Notes: generated by a model not told the origin, from the sequence alone. 48,812 nt of DNA from JBHHYS01 sp046757645 (GCA_046757645.1 JBHHYS010000006.1:1-48812), one strand, 5' to 3'. Shown: positions 1 to 7,772, numbered from the stretch's first letter. Translations and numbers: made by a program.

Positions 1-642
1 GTTCATTAATTTCTCGGCCTCCGAAATCAAATACCAAGGTACGTCATGAACCAGATTTTCTTTCAAGCAAACGATTTGCGTACTTTTACCGCAATCTTGG
101 TCGTATTCCTTTGCCCGCGCAACTGCCAGAATCGCAAGGAATGCAGCAGTCTCAGTATCTGTACAAAGATACCTTGATTGCAGCGCCATTTTTGCAAAAG
201 GACTACCAGTACCAACCGCCTCTAACCCGATGCCCCGCTTAAGAACAGTAGCGTCAGTCGTCCAGAGGGAAAAGTTACCCTCTATTTGCGCAGCAGCGAT
301 AAGACGAAAATCTCTCCCCTCATAAATATGGGGAGGGAGAGGTGCAATGTGTGTCAGGTAGAAATCTCTAACACACTCTGCAAGATTAGATTCAAGCGCG
401 TTTATTTGAGTATACTGATTGGCGTGAAATAGTTTGATGATTTTATCACCTATTGCATCCAAATGTACGGCTGGCCCAGCACCCGTAATTCCGATAGCTG
501 ATTTCACCTTAGCCTGAATATTCATATGAGTCATTGCGGTATTAATCTTGAGAGAAAATCCCTTGAAATATCCTTCCGTTTCTTGGCTGTCCGCAGCCAA
601 AACAATCCCATCCGTAGCCAGCATTCCAAGCGCAATGGTCAT
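1..642 (-). CDS. Proteasome-family Ntn-hydrolase, partial at left edge
   Basis: Read from the minus strand. The frame is open from ATG at 642 to the window edge (214 codons, C-terminus missing). The protein starts MTIALGMLATDGIVLAADSQ. If Met is removed, Thr becomes residue 1 and the Asp of AADS falls at position 17, as in proteasome beta subunits; Lys31 of SLKI is the likely counterpart of Lys33. An AIGITGAGP stretch and a VGTGSPFAKMAL stretch match the later glycine-rich signatures of the 20S fold. It is therefore probably an N-terminal-nucleophile peptidase/hydrolase, stand-alone as far as can be seen. ATG 642 has GAGGAAG just upstream. An in-frame ATG at 714 would add a basic 24-residue leader (propeptide-like). 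The codon use is more A+T-rich than the rest of the window, suggesting acquired DNA. Partners lie outside the window. Confidence 0.8.
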   Translation of the reverse strand, partial: MTIALGMLATDGIVLAADSQETEGYFKGFSLKINTAMTHMNIQAKVKSAIGITGAGPAVHLDAIGDKIIKLFHANQYTQINALESNLAECVRDFYLTHIAPLPPHIYEGRDFRLIAAAQIEGNFSLWTTDATVLKRGIGLEAVGTGSPFAKMALQSRYLCTDTETAAFLAILAVARAKEYDQDCGKSTQIVCLKENLVHDVPWYLISEAEKLMN

Positions 643-778
643 GCGCTTCCTCACAGGAAGCCGCTTTGGTTTCGGTACAAACTTCAGTCGCGGCTTCGGA
701 AGTGGCCTAATCATTGGCCACCCCCGAAACTTTTGTCAAGGGAATAATCCCGTTCCGCAAAAAACCGCGCGAGGCGTC

Positions 779-841
779 GTCAGGGCACGGCTTTAGCCGT
801 GCCGAACAAGTGGCAAAAAAATAGGGCTTTAGCCCCTGAGG
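779..841 (+). repeat. Dispersed repeat, GGCACGGCTTTAGCCGTGCC family
   Basis: Palindrome GGCACGGCTTTAGCCGTGCC, a spacer of about 20 bases, then GGGCTTTAGCCCCTGAGG. The same two-part unit recurs at 18354-18415, and related pieces occur at about 4204-4230 and within 4577-4881. All copies are intergenic, so it behaves as a dispersed noncoding repeat. Confidence 0.8.
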
Positions 842-1005
842 TAAAAAAACCGGCGAGGAATGCAGGCTCCCACCTTCCCCAAGCCTACGGCGGGCAAGCC
901 ACCAAAAACGCATTCCTTACCGCTACCCGGCCCCAGGTAGGAGCCTCCGGGCTCGGTGCGTGTCCCGATGATTTTTCTAGGAGTCCGGAAGTGGTGCGCA
1001 GTTCA

Positions 1006-1060
1006 CCCCGCCCTGCGGGGCACCCGCCTTTCCCGCCGTTGACAACCCTGGCGGGAGGGC
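1006..1060. repeat. GC hairpin repeat (CCCCGC...GCGGGG), intergenic copy
   Basis: Contains CACCCCGCCCTGCGGGGCA, a hairpin, followed by a CCCGCC...GGCGGGAGG pairing. A very similar unit (CACCCCGCTCAGCGGGGCA then GGCGGGAGG) lies inside the MocA-like gene at 3078-3150. Confidence 0.55.
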
Positions 1061-1084
1061 AGTACGCTACTTACAAGAGCGTTT

Positions 1085-1918
1085 ATGGACATCTTCGAAG
1101 AAATCCTCCGCCTCCGGCAACAGGGGCGCAAGGCGGCCCTGGCCACCATCGTTCACACCCGCGGCTCCATCCCCAGCTTCCAAAGCTCCAAGATGCTGGT
1201 GCGCGACGACGGCTCCATTGCCGGCACGGTGGGCGGCGGCTGCGTGGAAGCGGAAGTGTGGGCGGCGGCCCGCGAAGTGATGGAAGAGGAAAAGCCCCGC
1301 AAGCTCACCTTTAACCTCAACGCCGACCCCCGCTATGACGTCGGCCTCACCTGCGGCGGCACCCTGGAAATCTTCATCGAGCCCGTGCTCGCCCAGCCCG
1401 TCGGTTACATCTGCGGCGCCGGCCACGTGGGCCAGGCGGTAGCGAAAATCGCCTCGCTGGCGGGCTTTTCCACCATCATCGTGGACGACCGCGCCCAGTT
1501 CGCCAACCGCGAGCGCTTCCCCGAGGCCTCGGCCATCTACGCCGACGACTACGAGAAGATCTTCCCCCAGCTCGACCCGAACGAGTTCTCCTACATCGTC
1601 ATCGCCACCCGCGGCCACAAGGACGACATGCGCGTGCTGCGCTGGGCCGCGGGCACCCGCGCCCGCTACGTCGGCTTGATCGGCAGCAAGCGAAAAGTGA
1701 TGGAGATCTACAAAGTTCTTGAGAGCGAGGGCATTCCGCGCGAACGCCTGGAGGGCCTCCACGCCCCCATCGGGCTCGAAATCGGCGCCTTGGCCCCGGA
1801 GGAGATCGCCGTCAGCATCGTCGCCGAAATGATCGCCGTCCGCCGCCACGCCCCCTTGCCCAACCCCAAAGCCCTGGGCCGTGCCGCGGCCGAGTCCCCT
1901 CTCAAAACAAGTTCCTGA
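1085..1918 (+). CDS. xdhC: XdhC/CoxI-family molybdoenzyme maturation factor
   Basis: 277 residues, full length for the family. The N-terminal XdhC_CoxI domain shows TRGSIP, the GTVGGGCVE block (48-55) and LTCGG (88-92). The C-terminal Rossmann domain shows GAGHVG (111-116), IVIATRGHKDD and YVGLIGSKRK, ending with the family block LHAPIGLEIGA. Family members bind molybdenum cofactor and take part in its sulfuration and insertion into xanthine dehydrogenase/CO dehydrogenase-type enzymes. No such oxidoreductase is in this window, but a MocA-like cytidylyltransferase follows at 3004, which fits a molybdopterin-cytosine-dinucleotide maturation pair. ATG 1085 is the first reasonable start; its Shine-Dalgarno sequence is weak. 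Confidence 0.9.
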   Translation: MDIFEEILRLRQQGRKAALATIVHTRGSIPSFQSSKMLVRDDGSIAGTVGGGCVEAEVWAAAREVMEEEKPRKLTFNLNADPRYDVGLTCGGTLEIFIEPVLAQPVGYICGAGHVGQAVAKIASLAGFSTIIVDDRAQFANRERFPEASAIYADDYEKIFPQLDPNEFSYIVIATRGHKDDMRVLRWAAGTRARYVGLIGSKRKVMEIYKVLESEGIPRERLEGLHAPIGLEIGALAPEEIAVSIVAEMIAVRRHAPLPNPKALGRAAAESPLKTSS

Positions 1919-1974
1919 TCCGCGCCATCCCGGAAAGTCGCCGACGTTTCTGCCTACGAACAGGGAGGGATAAA

Positions 1975-2343
1975 GTGCAGTCGATCGAAAAGGTGAATCT
2001 GGCCGACAAGTTCTCCCGCTTCCAGGACTGCTGGAGCCCGAAAATTGCGGGTGAGCTGAACGATTCCTACGTCAAACTCGTAAAGCTCAAAGGGGAATTT
2101 GTCTGGCACCATCACCAAGCCGAGGACGAGCTCTTTCTCGTGGCGAAAGGGAGACTGCTCATCAAGCTCCGCGACCACGACCTCTGGCTGAACGAAGGCG
2201 AGTTCGTGATTATTCCCCGCGGGGTTGAACATCTGCCCGTCGCCGAAGAAGAAGCGCACGTACTGCTGCTTGAGCCCAAATCCACTCTGAACACCGGCAA
2301 CGTGCAGAACGAACGCACGCGCGCGGACTTGGAGCGGATTTGA
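1975..2343 (+). CDS. Single-domain cupin protein
   Basis: 122 residues with a GTG start preceded by CAGGGAGGG. A typical small cupin barrel: motif 1 is WHHHQAEDELFLVAKG (44-59), with His45/His47, Glu50 or Glu52 as probable metal ligands; motif 2 is EGEFVIIPRGVEHLP (74-88) with His86. Such proteins are mannose-6-phosphate isomerase-like or of unknown substrate, so no specific reaction can be assigned. It lies 56 bp after xdhC and 34 bp before a VOC gene on the same strand and could be cotranscribed. Confidence 0.85.
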   Translation: MQSIEKVNLADKFSRFQDCWSPKIAGELNDSYVKLVKLKGEFVWHHHQAEDELFLVAKGRLLIKLRDHDLWLNEGEFVIIPRGVEHLPVAEEEAHVLLLEPKSTLNTGNVQNERTRADLERI

Positions 2344-2377
2344 AGCACTTCGAAAAAAACTACTTCAGGAGAGAGCG

Positions 2378-2872
2378 ATGGCAGACAAAGTGAAAGCAGT
2401 CCCCAAGGGGTTCGGCACCGTGAACGCCTACCTAGCGGTCGGCGGCGGCGCCCGGGCCCTCGACTTCTACCGCAAAGCCTTCAACGCCAAAGAAATCTCC
2501 CGCATGATGTACCCGGATGGGCAGCGGCTGGCCCACGCCGAAATCAAGATCGGCAAGACCATGGTCATGCTCTCCGACGAGGCCCCCGAGCACGGCGTCC
2601 GCTCTCCCAAGTCCATCGGCGGCACCGGCGTCCGCCTCGTCCTCTACGTCCGCAACTGCGACCGCGTCTACAAGCGCGCCCTCAAGGCCGGCGCCACCTC
2701 CGTCATGGAGCCGGTGGATATGTTCTGGGGCGACCGCTGGTCGGAAGTCACCGACCCCTTCGGCCACCGCTGGCCAATCGCCACCCACAAGGAAGACCTG
2801 ACCGCCGAAGAGATCGGAAAACGCGCGGAGGCGTTCTTCGCCAACATGGCGGCCCCGGAGCAAAAGAAGTAG
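2378..2872 (+). CDS. VOC-superfamily (PhnB-like) protein
   Basis: 164 residues. Shows the PhnB/glyoxalase-fold pattern: NAYLAVGGGARALDFYRKAFNAKEI at the N-terminus, a middle AEIKIGKTMVMLSDE, and a C-terminal WGDRWSEVTDPFGHRWPIATHKEDLT typical of the subfamily described as glyoxalase/bleomycin-resistance-like of unknown substrate. ATG follows AGGAGAGAGCG. The C-terminal tail (EEIGKRAEAFFANMA) is also characteristic. It sits in a same-strand run with the cupin and MocA-like genes; the functional link is unclear. Confidence 0.87.
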   Translation: MADKVKAVPKGFGTVNAYLAVGGGARALDFYRKAFNAKEISRMMYPDGQRLAHAEIKIGKTMVMLSDEAPEHGVRSPKSIGGTGVRLVLYVRNCDRVYKRALKAGATSVMEPVDMFWGDRWSEVTDPFGHRWPIATHKEDLTAEEIGKRAEAFFANMAAPEQKK

Positions 2873-3003
2873 GGCATCCAGCGACCCCTCCGGACGAGGG
2901 GCTTCGCACCCGCGCCGGGGAATGAGGAGGGCCCCCGTAGAAGGTTCTTGGCCAGGGGCCCGCGCGCCACGGCGCGCCGGGCACTGGTCACAGGTCGCTG
3001 AAC

Positions 3004-3669
3004 ATGGAACGCATCGCTGGCATCATCCTGGCCGCGGGTGAGTCCACCCGCATGGGCGAAGACAAGGCCTTGCTACCCTGCCCCGCCACCCCGCTCAGCG
3101 GGGCACGTCCCCAGGCGGGAGGACTGAGCCCTCCCGAAGGCTGGGCGGGAAAGACTTTCCTTGAACATCTCCTGGTGGCACTGAAAAATACCCCTGTCGG
3201 CCTGGTGCGGGTGGTGCTGGGCGCGAACGCCGCGGCGGTGCAGAAGAAAATTCCCTTTCGCCCGCCGGAAGTAGTGGTCAACCCCGAGTGGCACAAAGGC
3301 CAGCTTTCCTCCCTGATCGCCGCGCTCGACACCCTCCCCCGGGGGATGGTGGACGCGGCGGTGGTCTGCCTGGTTGATCATCCCTGCGTCTCCCGCCGGC
3401 TCATCCAGACGCTCATCGAAAAGTTCCAGCAGAGCGGGAAGTTGATCGGGGTTCCCACCTACCGGGGACGCCGCGGCCACCCGGTGGTCTTTTCCGCCGC
3501 CCTGTTCGACGATTTGCGCGCCGCCCCGCTCGCGGTCGGCGCCCGCCAGGTTGTGCGCCAGCACCCCGGTGATATACTGGAAGTGGCGACCGAGGAAGAG
3601 GGCGTGGTGCTCAACATCAATGACCGCAACGCCTACGAAAAGATTTTTCCGCCGCCCCCGCCCCACTAG
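3004..3669 (+). CDS. MocA-like molybdenum cofactor cytidylyl/nucleotidyltransferase with in-frame repeat insertion
   Basis: 221 residues. Starts IAGIILAAGESTRMGEDKALLP, the signature of MobA/MocA nucleotidyltransferases, and has VDAAVVCLVDHPCVS (metal-binding Asp) and a GRRGHPVVFSAALFDDL block. Family members attach CMP or GMP to molybdopterin in the cytoplasm; the nearby XdhC gene supports the MocA (CTP) role for xanthine dehydrogenase-type enzymes. Oddity: between KALLP and GKTFLEHLL, where the family normally has only a residue or two, about 25 Pro/Gly-rich residues are inserted (bases about 3078-3150), encoded by a GC-rich hairpin repeat. The frame is kept. Whether the enzyme tolerates it is unknown; the site is next to the nucleotide-binding loop. 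Confidence 0.85.
   Translation: MERIAGIILAAGESTRMGEDKALLPCPATPLSGARPQAGGLSPPEGWAGKTFLEHLLVALKNTPVGLVRVVLGANAAAVQKKIPFRPPEVVVNPEWHKGQLSSLIAALDTLPRGMVDAAVVCLVDHPCVSRRLIQTLIEKFQQSGKLIGVPTYRGRRGHPVVFSAALFDDLRAAPLAVGARQVVRQHPGDILEVATEEEGVVLNINDRNAYEKIFPPPPPH
3078..3150. repeat. Hairpin repeat inserted inside the MocA-like gene
   Basis: CACCCCGCTCAGCGGGGCA forms a hairpin and is followed by GGCGGGAGGACTGAGCCCTC and GGCTGGGCGGGA. A close relative lies at 1006-1060 in an intergenic region. It adds about 25 codons without breaking the frame. Confidence 0.6.
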
Positions 3670-3690
3670 CATAAATTGCTCAGCCCAGCG

Positions 3691-3716
3691 GCTCGCCCTG
3701 AGCGAAGTCGAAGGGC
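3691..3716. repeat. Dispersed repeat, CTTGCCCTGAGCG family
   Basis: GCTCGCCCTGAGCGAAGTCG followed by AAGGGC. Similar copies occur at 14276-14303, 15552-15577 and 42922-42947 (the last inside a gene). It lies just upstream of the DUF1232 gene. Confidence 0.75.
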
Positions 3717-3742
3717 CCCGGCCGCGGAGCAACAGAAAATCA

Positions 3743-4147
3743 ATGCCCTGGCTGAAAGAGATACTGCTGGCGGTGCCGCGCGTGGCGCTGCTCATCCCCA
3801 AGCTCGCCGCCGACGAGCGCGTCCCCCTGCGCACCAAGCTGGCGCTCGCCGGCCTGGGGCTCTATCTGGCTTCGCCCTGGGACCTCATCCCGGACTTCAT
3901 CCCCGTGCTGGGGCAGCTCGACGACGCCACCGCCGTCCTGCTCTTCATCGACGGCGTACTGAACGAGGTGGACGACGACGTGCTGCTCGACCACTGGACC
4001 GGCGAGGTCGAAACCCTGCGCCGGCTGCAACACTTGGCGCGCCTGCTCTCGGCGTGGGTGCCTCGGCGGCTCAAGCAGTTCCTGTTTGCGCGTGCCGTGA
4101 CTGCGGCCGAAAAGCGCTTGCGCGCCCCCGCCACCACTCGGAGCTAG
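3743..4147 (+). CDS. DUF1232 (YkvA-like) membrane-associated protein
   Basis: 134 residues. The hallmark is LASPWDLIPDFIPVLGQLDD (42-61), the DUF1232 signature with its DxIPDxIPxxGxxDD core, flanked by hydrophobic helices (about 31-45 and 59-75). The function of the family is unknown. ATG 3743 starts MPWLKEILLAVPRV; the frame is open farther upstream but runs through the dispersed repeat, so I chose the first ATG after it. No clear partner among neighbours. Confidence 0.8.
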   Translation: MPWLKEILLAVPRVALLIPKLAADERVPLRTKLALAGLGLYLASPWDLIPDFIPVLGQLDDATAVLLFIDGVLNEVDDDVLLDHWTGEVETLRRLQHLARLLSAWVPRRLKQFLFARAVTAAEKRLRAPATTRS

Positions 4148-4354
4148 CCGGCGGGCCGGGCGCGACCTGCTCAGGGCCCCTACGGGCGTAACCAGTGCCC
4201 GACAAAGCCCGGGCTTTAGCCCCGGAGGCTTGCTTGCCACTCAGGCAGCGGAAGGCCTTGCGCTCGCCCGCTCTTAGTCGCACAATACCACCCTCGCCGA
4301 GGCAGACATCGGCACGCACCTGCGGTTTCTCGCCGAAGGGGGAGAGTTCAGGAA
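4148..4354. other. Intergenic, repeat fragment
   Basis: Contains AAAGCCCGGGCTTTAGCCCC at about 4204-4224, a piece of the CGGCTTTAGCCG repeat family. No gene is supported. Confidence 0.5.
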
Positions 4355-4558
4355 ATGGTCCCCAAAAAAGAGGGCGTCAAACGCTTCCTGGTCACGGTGG
4401 TGGGAACCGACCACTGGAACCCGGAGGTTCGGGGCTGGATCGAGCGCCCCGCCGGCACCACCGCCGACCAGGTGCTGGCCGAGTACCGGAAGAAGTATCC
4501 CCCACCCTTCCAGGTGGTGGTCATGCCCGAACGCCCGAAGACCTCCCCCATGGGCTAA
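4355..4558 (+). CDS. Small hypothetical protein
   Basis: 67 residues. ATG is preceded by GGGGGAGAG at a distance of about 10. The sequence KRFLVTVVGTDHWNPEVRGWIERPAG has normal protein composition and codon use (G/C at third positions), unlike repeat-derived frames around it. No family recognised. It is isolated between a repeat fragment and a composite repeat element. Confidence 0.55.
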   Translation: MVPKKEGVKRFLVTVVGTDHWNPEVRGWIERPAGTTADQVLAEYRKKYPPPFQVVVMPERPKTSPMG

Positions 4559-4576
4559 CTCAGTTCAGGCGCCGTT

Positions 4577-4881
4577 CGTCAGGGCACGCCTTCTCGGAGT
4601 CCCGATGCTCCGGGACGGAGACCCCGCGCTTTTTCTTGCGGGGAGGCGTGCCGAATCAGCCGGCCTCAAACAAAACCCGGCTTTACCCCCTGAGGCTGCT
4701 TGTGCAGAGTCGCAGCGGCCCGTGCCGCTGCGCCGAGGATTTACACAAACCCAGGGGCTTCCCGCCAAGGCGGGATCTCCGCTCCACCGTGACCGTGCTC
4801 GACGCGTGGTCACGACGTCGCTGCGAAAAGCCCCCATTCTTACTGCCTTCTGTTCGGCACGGCTAAAGCCATGCCCTGACG
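4577..4881. repeat. Composite noncoding element with inverted ends
   Basis: About 305 bp in the gap between genes ending at 4558 and 4896. The left end reads CGTCAGGGCACGCC (4577-4590); the right end reads, in inverse orientation, CGTCAGGGCATGGC (4881-4868), 12 of 14 matching. The inside holds CGGCTTTACCCCCTGAGG, a variant of the GGGCTTTAGCCCCTGAGG unit, and other GC-rich short inverted repeats. No transposase. Open frames inside have no coding character. Confidence 0.5.
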
Positions 4882-4895
4882 ATGTGTGCCCTTCT

Positions 4896-5249
4896 CTACC
4901 CCTTGAATAGGCCGATGCACACGCCCTCTGGGTCGCGGAAGAGAGCCCAAGTCCCGATGCCCGGGATGGAAGTGGGCGGGACGACTGTTTTGCCGCCGAG
5001 CTGCTCCCCCTTGTCCAGGTAGGCTTGCACATCGTCCACCTGCACGTAGAAGGTCAGCCGCTGCGGCAGATCGCCCTTTTCGGGTTTGAAGATACCCCCG
5101 TTGATTCCTCCTTGCCCGCCGGTCTCCACCAGCCCGTAGTTGATCGGGTTGTTCGTGTTGATCGTCCAATCGAACAATTGGCTGTAAAAATCCTGCAACT
5201 TCTTGGCGTCCTTGGCCCAGATTTCCCAGTGCACTACAGACTTACCCAC
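4896..5249 (-). CDS. VOC-superfamily (glyoxalase-like) protein
   Basis: 117 residues. A single VOC domain: VVHWEIWAKDAKKLQDFYSQLFDW at the start, LTFYVQVDDVQAYLDKGEQLGGK in the middle, GTWALFRDPEGVCIGLFKG at the end. I chose the GTG at 5249 because AAAGGAGAAG lies 5-10 bases upstream and the domain begins at once; an ATG at 5321 would add an unsupported leader. Substrate unknown. It lies 72 bp upstream of the kinase gene's 3' end in the same direction. Confidence 0.85.
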   Translation of the reverse strand: MGKSVVHWEIWAKDAKKLQDFYSQLFDWTINTNNPINYGLVETGGQGGINGGIFKPEKGDLPQRLTFYVQVDDVQAYLDKGEQLGGKTVVPPTSIPGIGTWALFRDPEGVCIGLFKG

Positions 5250-5321
5250 GATGCTTCTCCTTTCCCGGTTGAGGTTGCTGACCCAAAAAAACCACGGAGT
5301 TTCGGCGAATGGAGCATTCAC

Positions 5322-7463
5322 CTACAAGCGCTCGAGCAGGGCCTCGAAGCGGGGATGGCGGCGCAGGGCGTCGAGGTCGGGGTCATTCTCAATCCACTCC
5401 TTCTGCCCCATCCCCGAGGTGATCGACTTTTCCAGGCAATCGATGGCCTCTTCCGTCTCCCCCAAAAGCGAATACACGCAGGCGATATTGTAAAGAAGGC
5501 CAGAGTCTTCCGGGTCCATCGCCAGCGCCCGCCTGGCCCATTCTGAACTCCGCCCCCGCTCGCCCAACTGACACAGAGCACCAGCGCCCAGGTAGAGGGC
5601 GCGGGCATCGTCCGGGTGCAGTTCCATGTACTCTTCCGCCACCTGCAATCCTCGACGGTACGCCCCCTCGGCCTCCGCTTTGCGACCCAGTCCGCTGTAA
5701 ACCATACCGAGCAACAAGGGTGCCTGGTAGTCCTCCGGGTTCACCCGGCACGCCTGCTCAAACAACCGCGCCGCCTCCCCCAGCTTCCCCTCCGCAAAGC
5801 GGGCCCGGGCGTAGAAGTAGTAGGCTTCGAAGAGTTTTGGGTTCAGCCGGATGGCGGTCTCGAATTCTTTGCGCGCCTCGTCGTATTGCTTGATCAACGA
5901 CACCGCCAGCCCCCGCGAGGCATGCGCCTCCGCCAGCTCGGGATCAAGCTCCAGCGCTTTGCGGCTGGCCGCATCTGCCTCTTTCAGGTTGGCCTCAATC
6001 GACTCCCAGTACATGTAGAGGAAAGAGCAGCAATCGGCCACGCCGGCGTAGGCGAGCGCGTAGCCGGGATCAATCACGATGGCGCGGGCGAACATCTGCC
6101 GGGCGAAGTCGAAGCCTTTTTTCCGCATTTGGTGGAAGAACTGGCGTCCGCGCAGATAGTAGTCGTACGCCTGCACATCCGCGGTGGGCACTTTCTCGAT
6201 GGCGCGCTTCTCTTTCTCGGTGAGCATCACCCGCAGCGCCCGGGCAATGTTCTGCGCAATCTCGTCCTGGATGGCGAAAACGTCTTCCAGTTGGCGGTCG
6301 TAGCGTTCCGCCCAGACGGAGTGGCCGGTGCGCGTCTCCACCAGTTGCGCGGTGATGCGCAGGCGATTGCCCGCCCGGCGCAGGCTGCCGCCCACCACAT
6401 AGGCGGCGTTTAACTGCTGGCCAATCTGGGGGGCGGTCACGGGCTTATCGCGGTAAGCGAGCACCGCCGAGCGGGGGAACACCCGCAGCTCTTTGATCTT
6501 CGACAACTCCACGATGATGTCTTCGGTGATGCCGTCACGGAAGTATTCGTCCTCCTTGGCCCCGCTCAGGTTCTCGAAATAAAGCACCGCCAGGGATTTC
6601 TCCGGCCGCGTCGCCGGGACCGCGGCCCGCCGCAACGCCTCCAGCACCTGGGCCATCGACCGGTAGCGCTTCGCCGGGTCTTTCTCCAGACACCGCTCCA
6701 CCAGCTGTTCCCATTCCGGGGAAATATCCGGAACCAAGCCGCGCAGGGGCCTGGGCGGCTCGCGCAGGATGGCGTGCAGAACGTCAATCGAGGTCTCGCC
6801 CCAAAAGGGCAGCCGCCCGGCCAAACACTCGTAGAGCATCACCCCGAAGGAAAAGATGTCGCTGCGGGCGTCGGTGGGCTCCCCGCGCAATTGTTCGGGC
6901 GACATATAGGGCACCGTGCCCCCGGTGCTCCACTGCGTGGCCGTGCGGCTGATAAAGTTCTCTTCCGTTTCTCCCTTCTGGCGCTCCCGCCCGGTGAACA
7001 CCGCCAGCCCGAAGTCCAGGACCTTCACCCGCCCTTTGGTGTCCAGCATGATGTTGCCCGGTTTGATGTCGCGGTGCAGCACCCCGGCCTGATGGGCCTC
7101 GTTCAAGCCTTCGGCGATCTGCCGCGCCACCTGCAGCAACTGCGGGGCCGGCAGCGCCCCGCGCAGCAGCACCTCTTTCAGGCTTTCGCCGCTCACCAGC
7201 TCCATGGCGATGAAAGGGGTGCCCTCGGCTTCGCCCACCTCGTAAATTGTAGCGATGTTGGGGTGGTTGAGGCGGGAGGCGGCTCGCGCTTCCTTCACCA
7301 GCCGCTGCCGGGCCTCGGCGTCCGCCGCCAGCTCGGTGGGCAGAAACTTCAGCGCCACCGCGCGCTGCAGCTTTGTATCCTCAGCCCGATAGACGGCTCC
7401 CATACCGCCTTCGCCCAGCTTGGCGGCGATATGATAGTGGGAGATCGTCTGCCCGACCATCAC
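5322..7463 (-). CDS. Serine/threonine protein kinase with TolB-like domain and TPR repeats
   Basis: 713 residues. The kinase domain (about 9-280) has the glycine loop GEGGMGAVY (17-25), catalytic Lys39, HRDIKPGNIM (130-139), DFG (150-152) and YMSPE (186-190), so it should be active. A TolB/adenylate-cyclase-associated-like domain follows (KSLAVLYFENLSGAKEDEYFRDGITEDI, about 289-430), then TPR-like helical pairs to the C-terminus (from about 440). No transmembrane segment is visible, so it is probably cytoplasmic. This domain order is very common in Acidobacteriota. Substrates cannot be inferred from its neighbours. The start MMVGQTISHYHI is conserved in type. Confidence 0.93.
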   Translation of the reverse strand: MMVGQTISHYHIAAKLGEGGMGAVYRAEDTKLQRAVALKFLPTELAADAEARQRLVKEARAASRLNHPNIATIYEVGEAEGTPFIAMELVSGESLKEVLLRGALPAPQLLQVARQIAEGLNEAHQAGVLHRDIKPGNIMLDTKGRVKVLDFGLAVFTGRERQKGETEENFISRTATQWSTGGTVPYMSPEQLRGEPTDARSDIFSFGVMLYECLAGRLPFWGETSIDVLHAILREPPRPLRGLVPDISPEWEQLVERCLEKDPAKRYRSMAQVLEALRRAAVPATRPEKSLAVLYFENLSGAKEDEYFRDGITEDIIVELSKIKELRVFPRSAVLAYRDKPVTAPQIGQQLNAAYVVGGSLRRAGNRLRITAQLVETRTGHSVWAERYDRQLEDVFAIQDEIAQNIARALRVMLTEKEKRAIEKVPTADVQAYDYYLRGRQFFHQMRKKGFDFARQMFARAIVIDPGYALAYAGVADCCSFLYMYWESIEANLKEADAASRKALELDPELAEAHASRGLAVSLIKQYDEARKEFETAIRLNPKLFEAYYFYARARFAEGKLGEAARLFEQACRVNPEDYQAPLLLGMVYSGLGRKAEAEGAYRRGLQVAEEYMELHPDDARALYLGAGALCQLGERGRSSEWARRALAMDPEDSGLLYNIACVYSLLGETEEAIDCLEKSITSGMGQKEWIENDPDLDALRRHPRFEALLERL

Positions 7464-7550
7464 AAGGAACCCGGCTCCAGGAGTGCGCCGCAGAGTTTAC
7501 GCCGAAATCCCCTGCCCGTTCAAGCCGTTTGCTCCGAAGATCTGTTCGCT

Positions 7551-7634
7551 TTAGCGGAGTTCGCCCCGCAGGGTGCGCAGGGCGTCCACAGCGAGTTGGG
7601 CGGCGTGGCGGCTGCCCGGCGGCAGCCCGCCCAG
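7551..7634 (-). pseudogene. Duplicated 3' end of the NifU-like gene
   Basis: On the minus strand it reads LGGLPPGSRHAAQLAVDALR then TLRGELR and a TAA stop. The intact gene (7773-8138) ends LGGLPPASRHAAQLAVDALR then ALLAEVRKAR. About 64 of 75 bases match between 7560-7634 and 7791-7865. Only the last 27 or so codons are present, with their own stop and no start. Confidence 0.8.
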
Positions 7635-7647
7635 CCCCACGACACTC

Positions 7648-7674
7648 GCTCAGCCCGGTGGCCCCAGCCACCGG
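7648..7674. repeat. Dispersed palindromic repeat CCCGGTGGCCCCAGCCACCGG
   Basis: A 27-base segment whose core is CCGGTGGCCCCAGCCACCGG, identical to 10219-10245. The ends of the core are complementary (CCGGTGGC with GCCACCGG), so it can form a hairpin. Confidence 0.75.
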
Positions 7675-7772
7675 GTCCCCCCGGCAGAGGTCAAGCCACT
7701 GCCCTACCCAACCAGCGGGCGACTACCTCTCCCGTGGCGGAACCCACCCGGCTGAAGGCGTGAGCCGCGAGC

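Larger units (their letters stand above)
643..1084. other. Intergenic region with repeats, no gene seen
   Basis: Composition changes here from the A+T-rich left edge to the GC-rich chromosome. It contains a CGGCTTTAGCCG-type repeat (779-841) and a GC-rich hairpin segment around 1006-1060. Open frames across it have repeat-derived, low-complexity translations and no convincing ribosome binding sites. I see no gene. Confidence 0.6.
7464..7772. other. Gap with duplicated gene end and repeat, no intact gene
   Basis: Holds a 75-bp duplicate of the NifU-like gene's 3' end (7560-7634) and a GCCCGGTGGCCCCAGCCACC repeat (about 7652-7671). Otherwise GC-rich noncoding sequence. Confidence 0.6.

Noticed and set aside
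799..1314. 171-codon open frame on the plus strand
   Set aside because: Runs through repeats and out of frame over xdhC; low-complexity translation.
4195..4866. 223-codon open frame on the plus strand
   Set aside because: Crosses the 4355-4558 gene in another frame and then the composite repeat; no coding character.
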